Shown in pieces: positions 8,566 to 16,807 of a DNA stretch of 29,209 bases (the stretch's first letter is position 1; the number at the start of each line of letters is the position of its first letter). The notes beneath the pieces were generated by a model. That model was not told the origin of the DNA and did not search any database. It was given only the letters and a program-made list of their open reading frames with translations. The position numbers were made by a program, and so were the translations under genes. This DNA comes from an uncultured Clostridia bacterium (GTDB lineage: Bacteria; Bacillota; Clostridia; Oscillospirales; Ruminococcaceae): NCBI GenBank assembly GCA_947427325.1, contig CANEHP010000004.1, forward strand, positions 1 to 29,209. Reading direction: 5' to 3'.

Positions 8566-10088
8566 TACGCCACACCTCCCTTTGCATTTTTGTCTTTTTT
8601 CTTTTTCAAAATTTTTCTGACTCTGGATAATACGAATAAAACAACGATAAGAACAATAATAACAATCATAAATACATTAAAATATTCTCTTATCATATCC
8701 ATTCTGTATTCCTTAAAGGCTCTGTTGTAGCCGCCCTTGCTGTTCATATAGAAATACTTCATGGCTGTTTCGTTGTCGCCCATGGTGTAGTAGGCGTTGC
8801 CCAAGCCGATATAAGCGAACCAATAGTTGGCGTCTCTTAAAATGATTTCCTCAAAAGGCTCTTTTGCCTCCTTATAAAGTCCTCTGTTGAACTTTTCCAC
8901 GGCGTCATGAACCATTGCGCCAAATTCGGTAAGTGCGAAAACCGTTATGCTGTTTTTTCTTGAGTCGGTAACGTAAACCTTGTCGTTATAAGATTCAACG
9001 GAGGTGGGTGAGGTGAAAAGACCCTTCTGGTCGCCCCAGCCGCCAAAAATAAACTCAAGGTCAAGCTCGTTGGAGTATTGGAAAACTCTCTTGTTTGAAT
9101 AGTCCAAAAGAAATACGTTTCCGTTTTCGTCTACCTCGACGTCGTCTATGGCGGAAGCATAGACTTTGCCGTTGGACCAGGTCGAAAGATCGCCGAAAAT
9201 CATATTGTCAAAGCCCATATTCAGATAGATGTTTTCACCTGAGGGGTTCAGCTTTTTCAAAATGTCCTTGTCGGAGCTTTTGGATGAAGTAACGGTATAT
9301 ATAAAGCCGTCGTCGTCAATATCGCAGTTTTCAAGCTCGATAGCCACCGCTCTTTTTCTCGCCCGCATTTGCTCACGGTTCATAAACAGCTTATAAAATG
9401 CGTTCTGCAATACTTCTGCGGTAGTTTCAACACGGTTAGCTCCGTAAAATCCGTTAAAAGAGCCGTCCTCGCTGAACTGCACCATACCGTTGGTGATGGA
9501 AGGGATAACCGCATATACGTTATATGCGTTGTCTACCACCAATTTTTCGGGACGGAAGGATATGTTGTCTTCATAAAGATCGCTTGAGGGTCTTGTATAC
9601 TCGTGAAAGATCGTTCCGTCCTCATAGCACGCCAAAACTCTTTCGTTCAGGGAGTCTGCTATATATATGAGGGTTTTATCCCCCTTGTGAGTTACAAAAG
9701 TTCCCGTCGGAGTGTTAAGAGTGGTATTTTTAATTATGCTTTCGCTTTCGGGAAATTCCGTTCCGTATTTAAACGTGTCCAAAACGGTTCCCGAGCTCAT
9801 ATTCTCATCAGTGATGATGATACGGTGATTTTTGCTGTCTGTTATGTAAAACTTGCCCGTTTCGTTGTCAACAAACATATCGCTGACTTCGTCAAATGAA
9901 CCTACGCCAATATCCGCCCCGGTAAATATATCGGATACCACATAACCGTTCTGAGAAGGCACAGGCTCGCTCCACCAGTTGTAGTTATATCCGTAGTAGG
10001 CTTCATCCGCAAAGACCGAGGGTGCAAGTGCGCTGAGAGCGGTTACCGTCGATAAGGCTAAGGCAGCAGTTTTTTTAGATAACGGCAC
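8565..10088 (-). CDS. Exported NHL-type beta-propeller protein with TPR and C-terminal membrane anchor
   Basis: This 507-residue protein starts with GTG, preceded by AAAGGA. A Sec signal peptide ends near AFA at 25-27 (SVFADEA). Residues about 45-390 form repeated NHL-like blades, with recurrent motifs such as FYITDSKNHRI (80-90), IYIADSLNERV (141-151), VFLLDYSNKRV (325-335) and VYVTDSRKNSI (371-381). TPR-like helices cover about 395-460 (YKEAKEPFEEIILRDANYWF, then IGLGNAYYTMGDNETAMKYF). One transmembrane helix at about 471-488 is followed by a Lys/Arg-rich tail, so the propeller should face outward and remain anchored. It probably binds protein or glycan at the membrane surface. It is coupled to yip1 by a TAATG overlap. 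No catalytic residues were identified. Confidence 0.83.
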   Translation of the reverse strand: MPLSKKTAALALSTVTALSALAPSVFADEAYYGYNYNWWSEPVPSQNGYVVSDIFTGADIGVGSFDEVSDMFVDNETGKFYITDSKNHRIIITDENMSSGTVLDTFKYGTEFPESESIIKNTTLNTPTGTFVTHKGDKTLIYIADSLNERVLACYEDGTIFHEYTRPSSDLYEDNISFRPEKLVVDNAYNVYAVIPSITNGMVQFSEDGSFNGFYGANRVETTAEVLQNAFYKLFMNREQMRARKRAVAIELENCDIDDDGFIYTVTSSKSSDKDILKKLNPSGENIYLNMGFDNMIFGDLSTWSNGKVYASAIDDVEVDENGNVFLLDYSNKRVFQYSNELDLEFIFGGWGDQKGLFTSPTSVESYNDKVYVTDSRKNSITVFALTEFGAMVHDAVEKFNRGLYKEAKEPFEEIILRDANYWFAYIGLGNAYYTMGDNETAMKYFYMNSKGGYNRAFKEYRMDMIREYFNVFMIVIIVLIVVLFVLSRVRKILKKKKDKNAKGGVA

Positions 10089-10205
10089 TGATATTCATTC
10101 CTTTCTGATTTTTCTTTGAAAACTCCCTTTCGGGGATTCGGATCTTTAGCTTGTAAAAGGTTATCCTGAGGATGGCTGCAAAAATGCGGTCCTTAATTTT
10201 TTGCC

Positions 10206-11066
10206 TTAATCCTTCAAGCCGCTTTGCGCCATGGTTTCCATAACATTTGATTGGCAAATAAGGAATATTACAATAGGAGGAATCATTGTAACTACTGCCG
10301 ACGCCGCTGCAACACCCGCACGGGCAATACCTGCCGAGGAAATGTTCGCCATAACGGTTGGGAGAGGCTTTAACTCCTCGCTGTAAATAAATGAATAGCC
10401 TGTTACCTGCCATGCGCCCTGGAATGCAAATATCATCAATGTCATAATAGCGGGCTTAACATTGGGCATTACTACCTGCCAGCAGGTTCTAAAGTGACCT
10501 GCGCCGTCAAGCTTGGCTGCCTCAATAATTGCATCCGGAATCTGTCCCATAAACTGACGCATAAGGAACAATCCCATAGGAGATGCAATGTAGGGAAGGG
10601 TAATCGCTAAGTATGTATCGATAAATCCTAATGTCGCCATTACCATATACTGCATGATAAACATTACGGAGGAGGTGAACAGAAGGGCAACTTCAATGGT
10701 TTTGTTCAGCGCTTTTTGTCCCGGGAACTTGCCTTTTGAAAGCGCATAAGCCGCAAAGGAGCAGAAAAATATCTGACATACCGTTACTACTACCGCCACA
10801 AGCATCGAGTTAAATATATATCTTGAAAATGGTACCCACATATTTGATGCTGTATTTAACAAGTCCACAAAGTTTTGACCTGTGGGTGCGATTACATACA
10901 TCTTAGGCGGGAACAGGAACAATTCCTGTGAAGGCTTTATTGATTGAATTACTGACAGGTATATGGGAAACAGCTCAAACAGTCCTACTAAAAGTAGCAG
11001 GATAAAAATGGCTATATCGCCGCCCCTTGAGCCGCCGTATTTTTTTCTGGATTTTCTAACCCTCAT
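10206..11066 (-). CDS. Carbohydrate ABC transporter permease, MalG-like
   Basis: This permease is 286 residues, normal for the family. Six hydrophobic segments are visible, near 18-40, 84-108, 123-145, 152-170, 205-225 and 250-271. The EAA loop is IIEAAKLDGAGHF (180-192), followed by PNVKP. After PIYLSVIQSIKP comes a periplasmic-type loop typical of MalG homologues. The start is ATG with AAAGGA upstream. Its partner is the MalF-like gene upstream, and it follows the solute-binding protein in the usual SBP-F-G order. Unlike the second permease pair in this operon, it has only a short N-terminus (about 17 residues). Confidence 0.93.
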   Translation of the reverse strand: MRVRKSRKKYGGSRGGDIAIFILLLLVGLFELFPIYLSVIQSIKPSQELFLFPPKMYVIAPTGQNFVDLLNTASNMWVPFSRYIFNSMLVAVVVTVCQIFFCSFAAYALSKGKFPGQKALNKTIEVALLFTSSVMFIMQYMVMATLGFIDTYLAITLPYIASPMGLFLMRQFMGQIPDAIIEAAKLDGAGHFRTCWQVVMPNVKPAIMTLMIFAFQGAWQVTGYSFIYSEELKPLPTVMANISSAGIARAGVAAASAVVTMIPPIVIFLICQSNVMETMAQSGLKD

Positions 11067-11311
11067 GACTGCCGTCCTTTCGATTTATTTTTTGATTTAG
11101 CTAAGAGAACATTCGGAGAATATCCGATTTTATTTTAGTCCGATTTCTCTTTGAACCTTTTCTCGTAGGATAAGCGTGCGGATTTTACGGCAAATTCTGT
11201 TGATGATAAAGCAAGTTTTCATAGTCGGACTGCCGCCCGTTAAGAAATATCAATGCTGTCCGCGGCAAAATACGCTTAAAAATCCTGCCCTTGCCCTATG
11301 AGAATATGTTC
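11067..11311. other. Gap between the first permease pair, no gene seen
   Basis: These 245 bases contain no supported open frame and no clear terminator. Only a weak inverted repeat, CGGAGAATATCCG, near 11115 was noticed. Such a gap is long for a MalF-MalG pair and may hold an internal promoter or an mRNA processing site. Confidence 0.4.
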
Positions 11312-12253
11312 TTAATCAAGGTATCTGCCCAATAACTTTTTAATGCCCCAGTTAGCGATAAGCATTACTCCGAATAAGACAAAGCATATTGCTGAAGCAT
11401 AGCCCATCTCATATCTGATTGTGCCGTAGTCAAAGGCATGAGTCATAATCGTGTGTGCAGCATAGTCGGTGGAAGGGAAGGCTGTAAGGGTTCTGCCCAC
11501 ATCACCGGCGGTAAATGAGGCTACTATCTGCATAACCGCTGCGAAAAGCATTTGTGGTCCCATAGCGGGAACTGTTACCATCAGCAGCTCCTGCATACGA
11601 TTCTTAACGCCTTCAACCGCCGCCGCTTCATAACGGTCACGGGGGATTCCCTGTAAGCCTGCGCGAAGAGATAGGAAGCCTGCGCCAAGAGACATCCAGA
11701 GTTGAACCACTATAACTACACCAAAAATGTAGTTTGCATCAGTAAGCCACTGAATAGCGCCCTTTGTAATGCCCAAGTTCATTAAGTAAGCGTTGGCTAT
11801 ACCGTAAGTATCGCCTGAAAAGATAAGCTGCCAGGTTGTAAAAATATTACCCGTAAGGGAAGGCGCGTAAAAAATAAATGTAAATACCGTCTTTAATGCG
11901 CCGGGCATTTCATTAATCAACCATGCCAATAAGAAGCAAAGTATGTAGCTTATAGGTCCGGTTACAACTGCGAAAATAAGGGTGTTCTGAACGGCCTTTA
12001 AAAAAACCTCGTCCTCCAGGAACAGCGCATAAAAGTTATTTAAGCCTATAAAATGAGGAGCCTGCACCATGTTGAAATTTGTAAAGCCAATAGGCAGTGA
12101 CATTACAACCGGCACAAAGGTGAATATCGCAAATAAAATGAAGAATGGCGTCATCATCAGATAAAGACCACTGCTGCGTTTCATTTCACGGAGAGTGTAG
12201 CGGAACTTATCGTCCTCAATGTGCAGCACCCCCGCATTAGCTTTTGCTGCCAA
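11312..12253 (-). CDS. Sugar ABC transporter permease, MalF-like
   Basis: This is the first permease of the operon. I place the start at the TTG at 12253 because AAGGAGGAA lies seven bases upstream; the open frame extends another 49 codons, but those are AT-rich and Cys-containing, unlike the family. The product is then 313 residues, a normal MalF-type length. Membrane segments lie near 30-55, 90-115, 123-142, 175-195, 232-250 and 285-303. The EAA loop is YEAAAVEGVKNRMQ (208-221), followed by P229. It lies 204 bases after the solute-binding protein gene and pairs with the MalG-like gene downstream. Confidence 0.92.
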   Translation of the reverse strand: MAAKANAGVLHIEDDKFRYTLREMKRSSGLYLMMTPFFILFAIFTFVPVVMSLPIGFTNFNMVQAPHFIGLNNFYALFLEDEVFLKAVQNTLIFAVVTGPISYILCFLLAWLINEMPGALKTVFTFIFYAPSLTGNIFTTWQLIFSGDTYGIANAYLMNLGITKGAIQWLTDANYIFGVVIVVQLWMSLGAGFLSLRAGLQGIPRDRYEAAAVEGVKNRMQELLMVTVPAMGPQMLFAAVMQIVASFTAGDVGRTLTAFPSTDYAAHTIMTHAFDYGTIRYEMGYASAICFVLFGVMLIANWGIKKLLGRYLD

Positions 12254-12457
12254 TCTGATTCCTCCTTGTTTTAAATTTGTCTCAACCTGTTTTTTGTTAA
12301 TTATTACGGGTTTTCCGAAAAGCCGCAATTTGCATAATTTTTGCTGACAGCAAACACTTTCAGAGGAATTATATAAAATTGCTCCTTTTCGGATACCCAA
12401 TAAAGCAGGCTTAAGTGCAAATTAATTATTTTTGAGCGTTTCCATCCTGTTTCCTTT
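12254..12457. other. Gap between the binding-protein and permease genes
   Basis: The gap contains the odd palindrome TTTGCTGACAGCAAA (12340-12354), which could be an operator or a weak hairpin. A possible 7-codon minus-strand frame follows AAAGGAAACAGG just after the binding-protein stop. The usual drop in transcript level between a binding-protein gene and its permeases would be set here; no U-tailed terminator was found. Confidence 0.4.
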
Positions 12458-15400
12458 TTATTTATTAAAGGTAGAAAGCTCTTGGTTCTTTCTGGTGATT
12501 TCAGCATTGATATCACGGTTATAGCTGGTAAGAGCATATCTTGCGTTTGAACCCTCGTTTACTACCGATCTGAATGCGTTCTTGACGTGACGGGTGGTAG
12601 CGTAGGACGCAGGAATTATGGGCACTTCGTTTGTTTGCTTCATCTGCGCCGTGATCTTTGCTATTTCGGACGTAGACCAGGGAAGCTGCTGCAAGGCTTC
12701 GATATTTGCCGTTGCATATCTTCCCAAAGGTCCCATAAGAGCTTCAATAGTCCTGCCGTATTCAACCTGTGTATCAGTGGAGGTAAACCACTTAATAAAT
12801 TCCCAAGCTGCATTCTGGTTGGAAACCTTGTTAAATATCAATGCACCTGAGGTTGCGGAGTTGCAGGTATGATTTACTGTGCCGTCCTCCTGAGGCGTTC
12901 CGGGAACTACCGTAAAGTCCCAAAGTCCCTTAATTTCGGGAGCGGAAACCGAAAGCTGATTGTAGAAAGTATAGTTTTGAATCAGTATAGGTATTTCGCC
13001 TGTTCTGAAACGAGAGAATGCATCATAGGTCTGATCAAGAGCGTGAACATTGTAGAAGTCGGTCCACATCTTAAATGCTTCAAGGCTGGCCTCCTGATCG
13101 AAATTGGTGGCGGTAAGGTCGTCATTATAGATGTTAAGTCCTCTTTGAAGCATAAGCATTACAAATGTATCGCCTGCGTCAAATACTGATCCGGTGGTTA
13201 CCGCTGCGGGAGTTACCAAGCCTACGTCAAGATATGAGCGCTGGAATACCTTAATCATTCCGATAAGCTCATCCCATGTTTCGGGAGGCTCTTCAATTCC
13301 AAGCTCTGCCAAAATATCGGTACGGTAGAACATCATGGGGAAGCTATGCTCGATAGGAAGTCCGTATACGCCGTTACGGTATGTGTAAAGGGTTGTCAGG
13401 TTAGGCGAAAACTGCTTTACAACCTCGTCATAGTCGGGGAATTTTGTAAGGTCAACCAACAAATCACGGGCAGCAAGCTGAATGGGGAAATCGCCGCCGG
13501 TAAACAGTGAAATTTCGGGACCTTTTCCCGCTAATGTTGCTTCAAGAATACCACCTACAACCAGATTAATGGATGCGGAAATTCCCTCGTGATTAACATT
13601 AAAGTCACTGTCGCACTGCTCCTTGATTGCCATGGCCTGATCACGAGCCAAGCCTACCCAAACTTTGAGAGATGTTTCATCAGCATTTTCGGAAATATTG
13701 TTGTAATCCTCAAAAAATGAACCGATAAATGCGTTAAAGCCAAAGACAAGGTTTTCAAGGAAGTTTCCTCTTACACGCGAAGCGGTTTCATGAACAGTCT
13801 TAACTTCAAAATAGTCAATTTCCAAAGGCTGGTCGCGGTAGTCTCTCATCCATGCGGAAAGTGATGCAACGTAATCCTTTATGGTGCTTGCCGTAATGGG
13901 AATATCATCCGGCTTCTTAATGCAGCGCTTCAGAACAACCGCCGTGGTTTCGAGAGTGGAAGCTTCAGAACCCGAGCCGAGCTTTTCTATATTAGCCTTT
14001 TCCTCATAAAGAGCGTCAACGATTCTCTCAAATTCGGAAATCAAATTGGGAATGGCGTCGTCTACACGATAGTCGGTGTATTCATCGGGTTTGGGACCTG
14101 TAATCATCAGTATGCGTCTGTAATAATAGCTCAGCTCATATACGATATCGTCAAGCCTTTGCATAATCTCACCAATATCGCCCGGGATAGCCTCCATTGT
14201 TATGGTGTGCTCGCCCTCTGTGAGCCAAATGTAAACCTCATCGCCCTCGCTGTCCAAAATACCCTGTGAATACCAGTTATTATCGTAAGGGAACATTACG
14301 TCATCGAAATACTGATTGGGAACTTTTCCGTCTATATAAACACGGCGGTTGGAGAAGAAGCCTCTCATTTCATTCTGTCTTACTTTAAAATTAAATGAGT
14401 AATAGCCGTCCCTCGGAACATTAAATTTCCATGTAGCCGACTGTGTAGCCTTTTTCCAGGTCGCCTGTCCCATAGTGTTGTAACGCTGCTTAGTGGGGTG
14501 GGAGGGGCTTACAAGACATTCGGTACGGTCGTTGGTGGCATAAAGGGTGGATGCGCTTTTGTAAAGGCTTCCCTCGCCCTGTACAAATATTGTCTTCGTA
14601 CCAATAAAGTTATCCTCGGTAAGAGCGGGAGTGCCGTCTAAATCTTCCTGCGTGGGCTTCTGATACTCCGGCACTGCGTCATAATTCTTAAATGTAAAGG
14701 TTTTAAGACCTACATTGCACTTAATACCGGTAAGGGTAAGAGTGTGCCTGCCTTTTTCCAAATAGAAGAAATAAGGATTGTTAAAAAGTCCTTCCTTATC
14801 CTTTATGGGATATGTTATCCAGGTATCGTACTCCATCTGTCCGGGACGAATATCGTTATCGCGACTGTCCTGTCCGATTGCGGATTCGTCCATCCAATAA
14901 CGGTCAAGGGTAAACGTCTTTGCTGCGGCGAAGGGATATTCGCCGTCCAGCTGCATTGCAAATTCAATTACCGTATTGTTGCCTTTAATGGTGTAGTAAA
15001 ACATTTCAAAATTATAAAGTCCCGTTTCGGGTACTTCAAATTCATACTCGGCTTTACCGCCGTGATTTTGCCATACCAAAACATCTGCTTCACCTTGAAA
15101 TTCCTTAACCTCCGCACCGGGATCAATTCCTTCTTCGTCTTTGCTCAAGCTTTTGTAATCCTTGGCGTTGATTACGATTTCCTGCTTGGGATAAGCAGCG
15201 TCGGAATGTCTGTTAAAATAGCTGGCGTAGGTATCGTCACGGTTCATTCCCGTTACTAAGGATTCGTTAACGGAAGAACCGGAGCTTTCCGTTCCTCCCG
15301 CTTCCTCAGCGGCGCTGACATAAACGGGCATACCTGCTAACATACTTGCCGACAAGGTTACAGCCAGCATTTTTTTCAGCCTGATGTTCATTCTTGCCAA
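12458..15400 (-). CDS. Giant extracellular solute-binding protein fused to N-terminal beta-sandwich modules
   Basis: Read from the TTG at 15400, which has AAAGGTGG eight bases upstream, the product is 980 residues; an in-frame ATG lies at 15391 and a GTG at 15412. Sugar-binding proteins of this class are usually about 420-450. Residue numbers here count from the GTG. A Sec signal peptide ends near VSAAEE (32-37), with no lipobox Cys. Two beta-sandwich-like modules, at about 78-245 and 273-428, each end in a GRHTLTL/GEHTITM strand and resemble carbohydrate-binding modules. A helical linker spans about 450-575. The family-1 binding domain runs from about 581 (KVWVGLARDQ) to the end, including YGLPIEHSFPMMFYRTDIL and WEFIKWFTS. 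It heads the operon and should capture the ligand for the permeases. Absence of a lipid anchor is unusual; the sandwich modules may hold it to glycan or cell wall. Confidence 0.88.
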   Translation of the reverse strand: MARMNIRLKKMLAVTLSASMLAGMPVYVSAAEEAGGTESSGSSVNESLVTGMNRDDTYASYFNRHSDAAYPKQEIVINAKDYKSLSKDEEGIDPGAEVKEFQGEADVLVWQNHGGKAEYEFEVPETGLYNFEMFYYTIKGNNTVIEFAMQLDGEYPFAAAKTFTLDRYWMDESAIGQDSRDNDIRPGQMEYDTWITYPIKDKEGLFNNPYFFYLEKGRHTLTLTGIKCNVGLKTFTFKNYDAVPEYQKPTQEDLDGTPALTEDNFIGTKTIFVQGEGSLYKSASTLYATNDRTECLVSPSHPTKQRYNTMGQATWKKATQSATWKFNVPRDGYYSFNFKVRQNEMRGFFSNRRVYIDGKVPNQYFDDVMFPYDNNWYSQGILDSEGDEVYIWLTEGEHTITMEAIPGDIGEIMQRLDDIVYELSYYYRRILMITGPKPDEYTDYRVDDAIPNLISEFERIVDALYEEKANIEKLGSGSEASTLETTAVVLKRCIKKPDDIPITASTIKDYVASLSAWMRDYRDQPLEIDYFEVKTVHETASRVRGNFLENLVFGFNAFIGSFFEDYNNISENADETSLKVWVGLARDQAMAIKEQCDSDFNVNHEGISASINLVVGGILEATLAGKGPEISLFTGGDFPIQLAARDLLVDLTKFPDYDEVVKQFSPNLTTLYTYRNGVYGLPIEHSFPMMFYRTDILAELGIEEPPETWDELIGMIKVFQRSYLDVGLVTPAAVTTGSVFDAGDTFVMLMLQRGLNIYNDDLTATNFDQEASLEAFKMWTDFYNVHALDQTYDAFSRFRTGEIPILIQNYTFYNQLSVSAPEIKGLWDFTVVPGTPQEDGTVNHTCNSATSGALIFNKVSNQNAAWEFIKWFTSTDTQVEYGRTIEALMGPLGRYATANIEALQQLPWSTSEIAKITAQMKQTNEVPIIPASYATTRHVKNAFRSVVNEGSNARYALTSYNRDINAEITRKNQELSTFNK

Positions 15401-15721
15401 AATTATATCCACCTTTCTTGATGAATTTTTCGAGAGCCGCTAACCGCTCTTTCGGAATAATTATTTTTACGACCAAGTCGATTAAAAGGGAAAATTACTG
15501 TGCAGGAAACAGAAGCGTTCATCGCCGTTTCCCGACTTTTTGCCTTAGGGCTTTATTCGGAGCGTCATTGCCCTTTAAAAGCGCAGGCTCGGAACGCAGT
15601 ACAGCAGGCTGCCGCAGCTGCAAAGCGATCTGTGGGTTCGGCAGGGGGATTCAATGAGGAACAGCGCCCCGGGCTTGTGAAAAAACCTAATCCTCCGCCG
15701 GACCTAAATATGTTCAAACGC
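15401..15721. promoter_or_regulatory. Upstream region of the transporter operon
   Basis: These 321 bases separate the ATPase pair from the transporter operon on the same strand. No supported gene was found. An AT-rich stretch at about 15457-15485 could hold a promoter, but no good -35/-10 pair stands out. An inverted repeat, AGAGC-N8-GCTCT (15433-15450), lies in the presumed leader and could be an operator or a small hairpin. No clear terminator for the upstream ATPase gene was seen. Confidence 0.4.
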
Positions 15722-16645
15722 CTAAGAGCCGTGAACATCGGCAGCGGTTATAATAATTTTGTCATCCTCAAGCTCAACCCTGACTTTTCCGCCGCCTTTA
15801 ACGCCCAAAGCGTTAAGATATTCCTTAGGCAGCTGCAAACGCCCCGCTCTGTCCAATACCGCCAGCTCTTCACGAACGGCGTCTTCGGCACTGTCTTTGT
15901 TTTCGCTCAAGGAGTCAAGAGACGCTATATCTTCAAGGGAATGCCTTCTTACCATTTCCGTGGCGGTTTTTCCGTCTCTTATGGAAACCACACGGTCGAT
16001 GGATTTAGATAAATTTACATCGTGAGTTACTATTATAACGGTAACTCCAAGCTCTTTGTTTATTTTCTTAAAAACGTCAAGCACCATAGCTGCGGTTTTG
16101 GTGTCTACCGCTCCCGTAGGCTCGTCGGCCAAAAGAAGTCTGGGATTATTTGCAAGAGCTATTGCTATGGCAACTCTTTGCTGCTCGCCTCCCGACATCT
16201 GCGCCAAAAGGGAATTTTTTCTTTTGGAAAGTCCCACCTCTTCAAGAAGCATTTCCGCTCTGTGCCGCCGGTTTGCCGAGCCCTTAAGAAGCATGGGAAG
16301 CTCAACGTTTTGTTGGGCGGTAAGATAGGGAATAAGATTTCTTGCGTTATTCTGCCAAACGAAGCCTACCGTGTCCCGCATATATGAAATCAGCTCTTTT
16401 TCGTCTAATTTCAGCATATCCTTTCCGTCTATGTACAGACTTCCCGCCGAGGGCTTGTCAAGCCCTCCCAGCATATTTAAAAGAGTGGATTTACCCGAAC
16501 CCGAAGCGCCTACGATGGCCATAAGCTCGCCCCGCTCCACGGTAAGGTCAAGACCCTGTAGGGCCATAACCTCCACTCCGTCGGATTTATATATTTTTAC
16601 TAAGTTCTCGCACCACACCATCACCGATTCCGGCGGCGCCAGCAT
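15722..16645 (-). CDS. ABC transporter ATP-binding protein (MacB/LolD class) with C-terminal AbrB-like domain
   Basis: This 307-residue cytoplasmic ATPase shows Walker A GASGSGKST (46-54), Q-loop Q98, signature SGGEQQR (151-157), Walker B LLLADEP (170-176) and switch H208. These match the MacB/LolD/FtsE group, which works with FtsX-fold permeases. The nucleotide-binding domain ends near 230. After a linker, residues about 263-300 read as a SpoVT/AbrB swapped hairpin: DRAGRLQLPKEYLNALGV, then GGKVRVELEDDKIIIT. That domain normally binds DNA and is unexpected on an ATPase. The start is ATG at 16645 without a clear ribosome site; an ATG at 16621 is an alternative. Its partner ATPase lies upstream and no permease is in the window. 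Confidence 0.87.
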   Translation of the reverse strand: MLAPPESVMVWCENLVKIYKSDGVEVMALQGLDLTVERGELMAIVGASGSGKSTLLNMLGGLDKPSAGSLYIDGKDMLKLDEKELISYMRDTVGFVWQNNARNLIPYLTAQQNVELPMLLKGSANRRHRAEMLLEEVGLSKRKNSLLAQMSGGEQQRVAIAIALANNPRLLLADEPTGAVDTKTAAMVLDVFKKINKELGVTVIIVTHDVNLSKSIDRVVSIRDGKTATEMVRRHSLEDIASLDSLSENKDSAEDAVREELAVLDRAGRLQLPKEYLNALGVKGGGKVRVELEDDKIIITAADVHGS

Positions 16646-16680
16646 TACATTTTTCGGTATAATATCACCCCGCTTACCTT

Positions 16681-16807
16681 ATGTATGAAGCCTGCCCGTT
16701 TTATGTATGAAGCCTGCCGGTTTAACGGGAGAGCCTTCCCTTTTTCGGCGTAAAAGCCGTTTAACGGGAGAACCTTCCCTTTTTCGGTGCAAAAACCGTT
16801 AAACGGA
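16681..16807. repeat. Two nested short tandem repeats between the ATPase genes
   Basis: A 39-bp unit starting GTTTAACGGGAGA occurs at 16720-16758 and 16759-16797, with a third partial copy. A 22-bp unit, ATGTATGAAGCCTGCC, occurs at 16681-16702 and 16703-16723. Each 39-bp unit carries a small stem: CGGC/GCCG in the first and CGGT/ACCG in the second, a compensated base change. The region follows the stop of the upstream ATPase gene directly and ends in the palindrome CCGTTAAACGG. Confidence 0.85.

Noticed and set aside
15500..16012. Plus-strand frame of 170 codons across the operon leader and an ATPase gene
   Set aside because: Most of it is antisense to the well-supported ATPase C-terminus, with no ribosome site or family motif.
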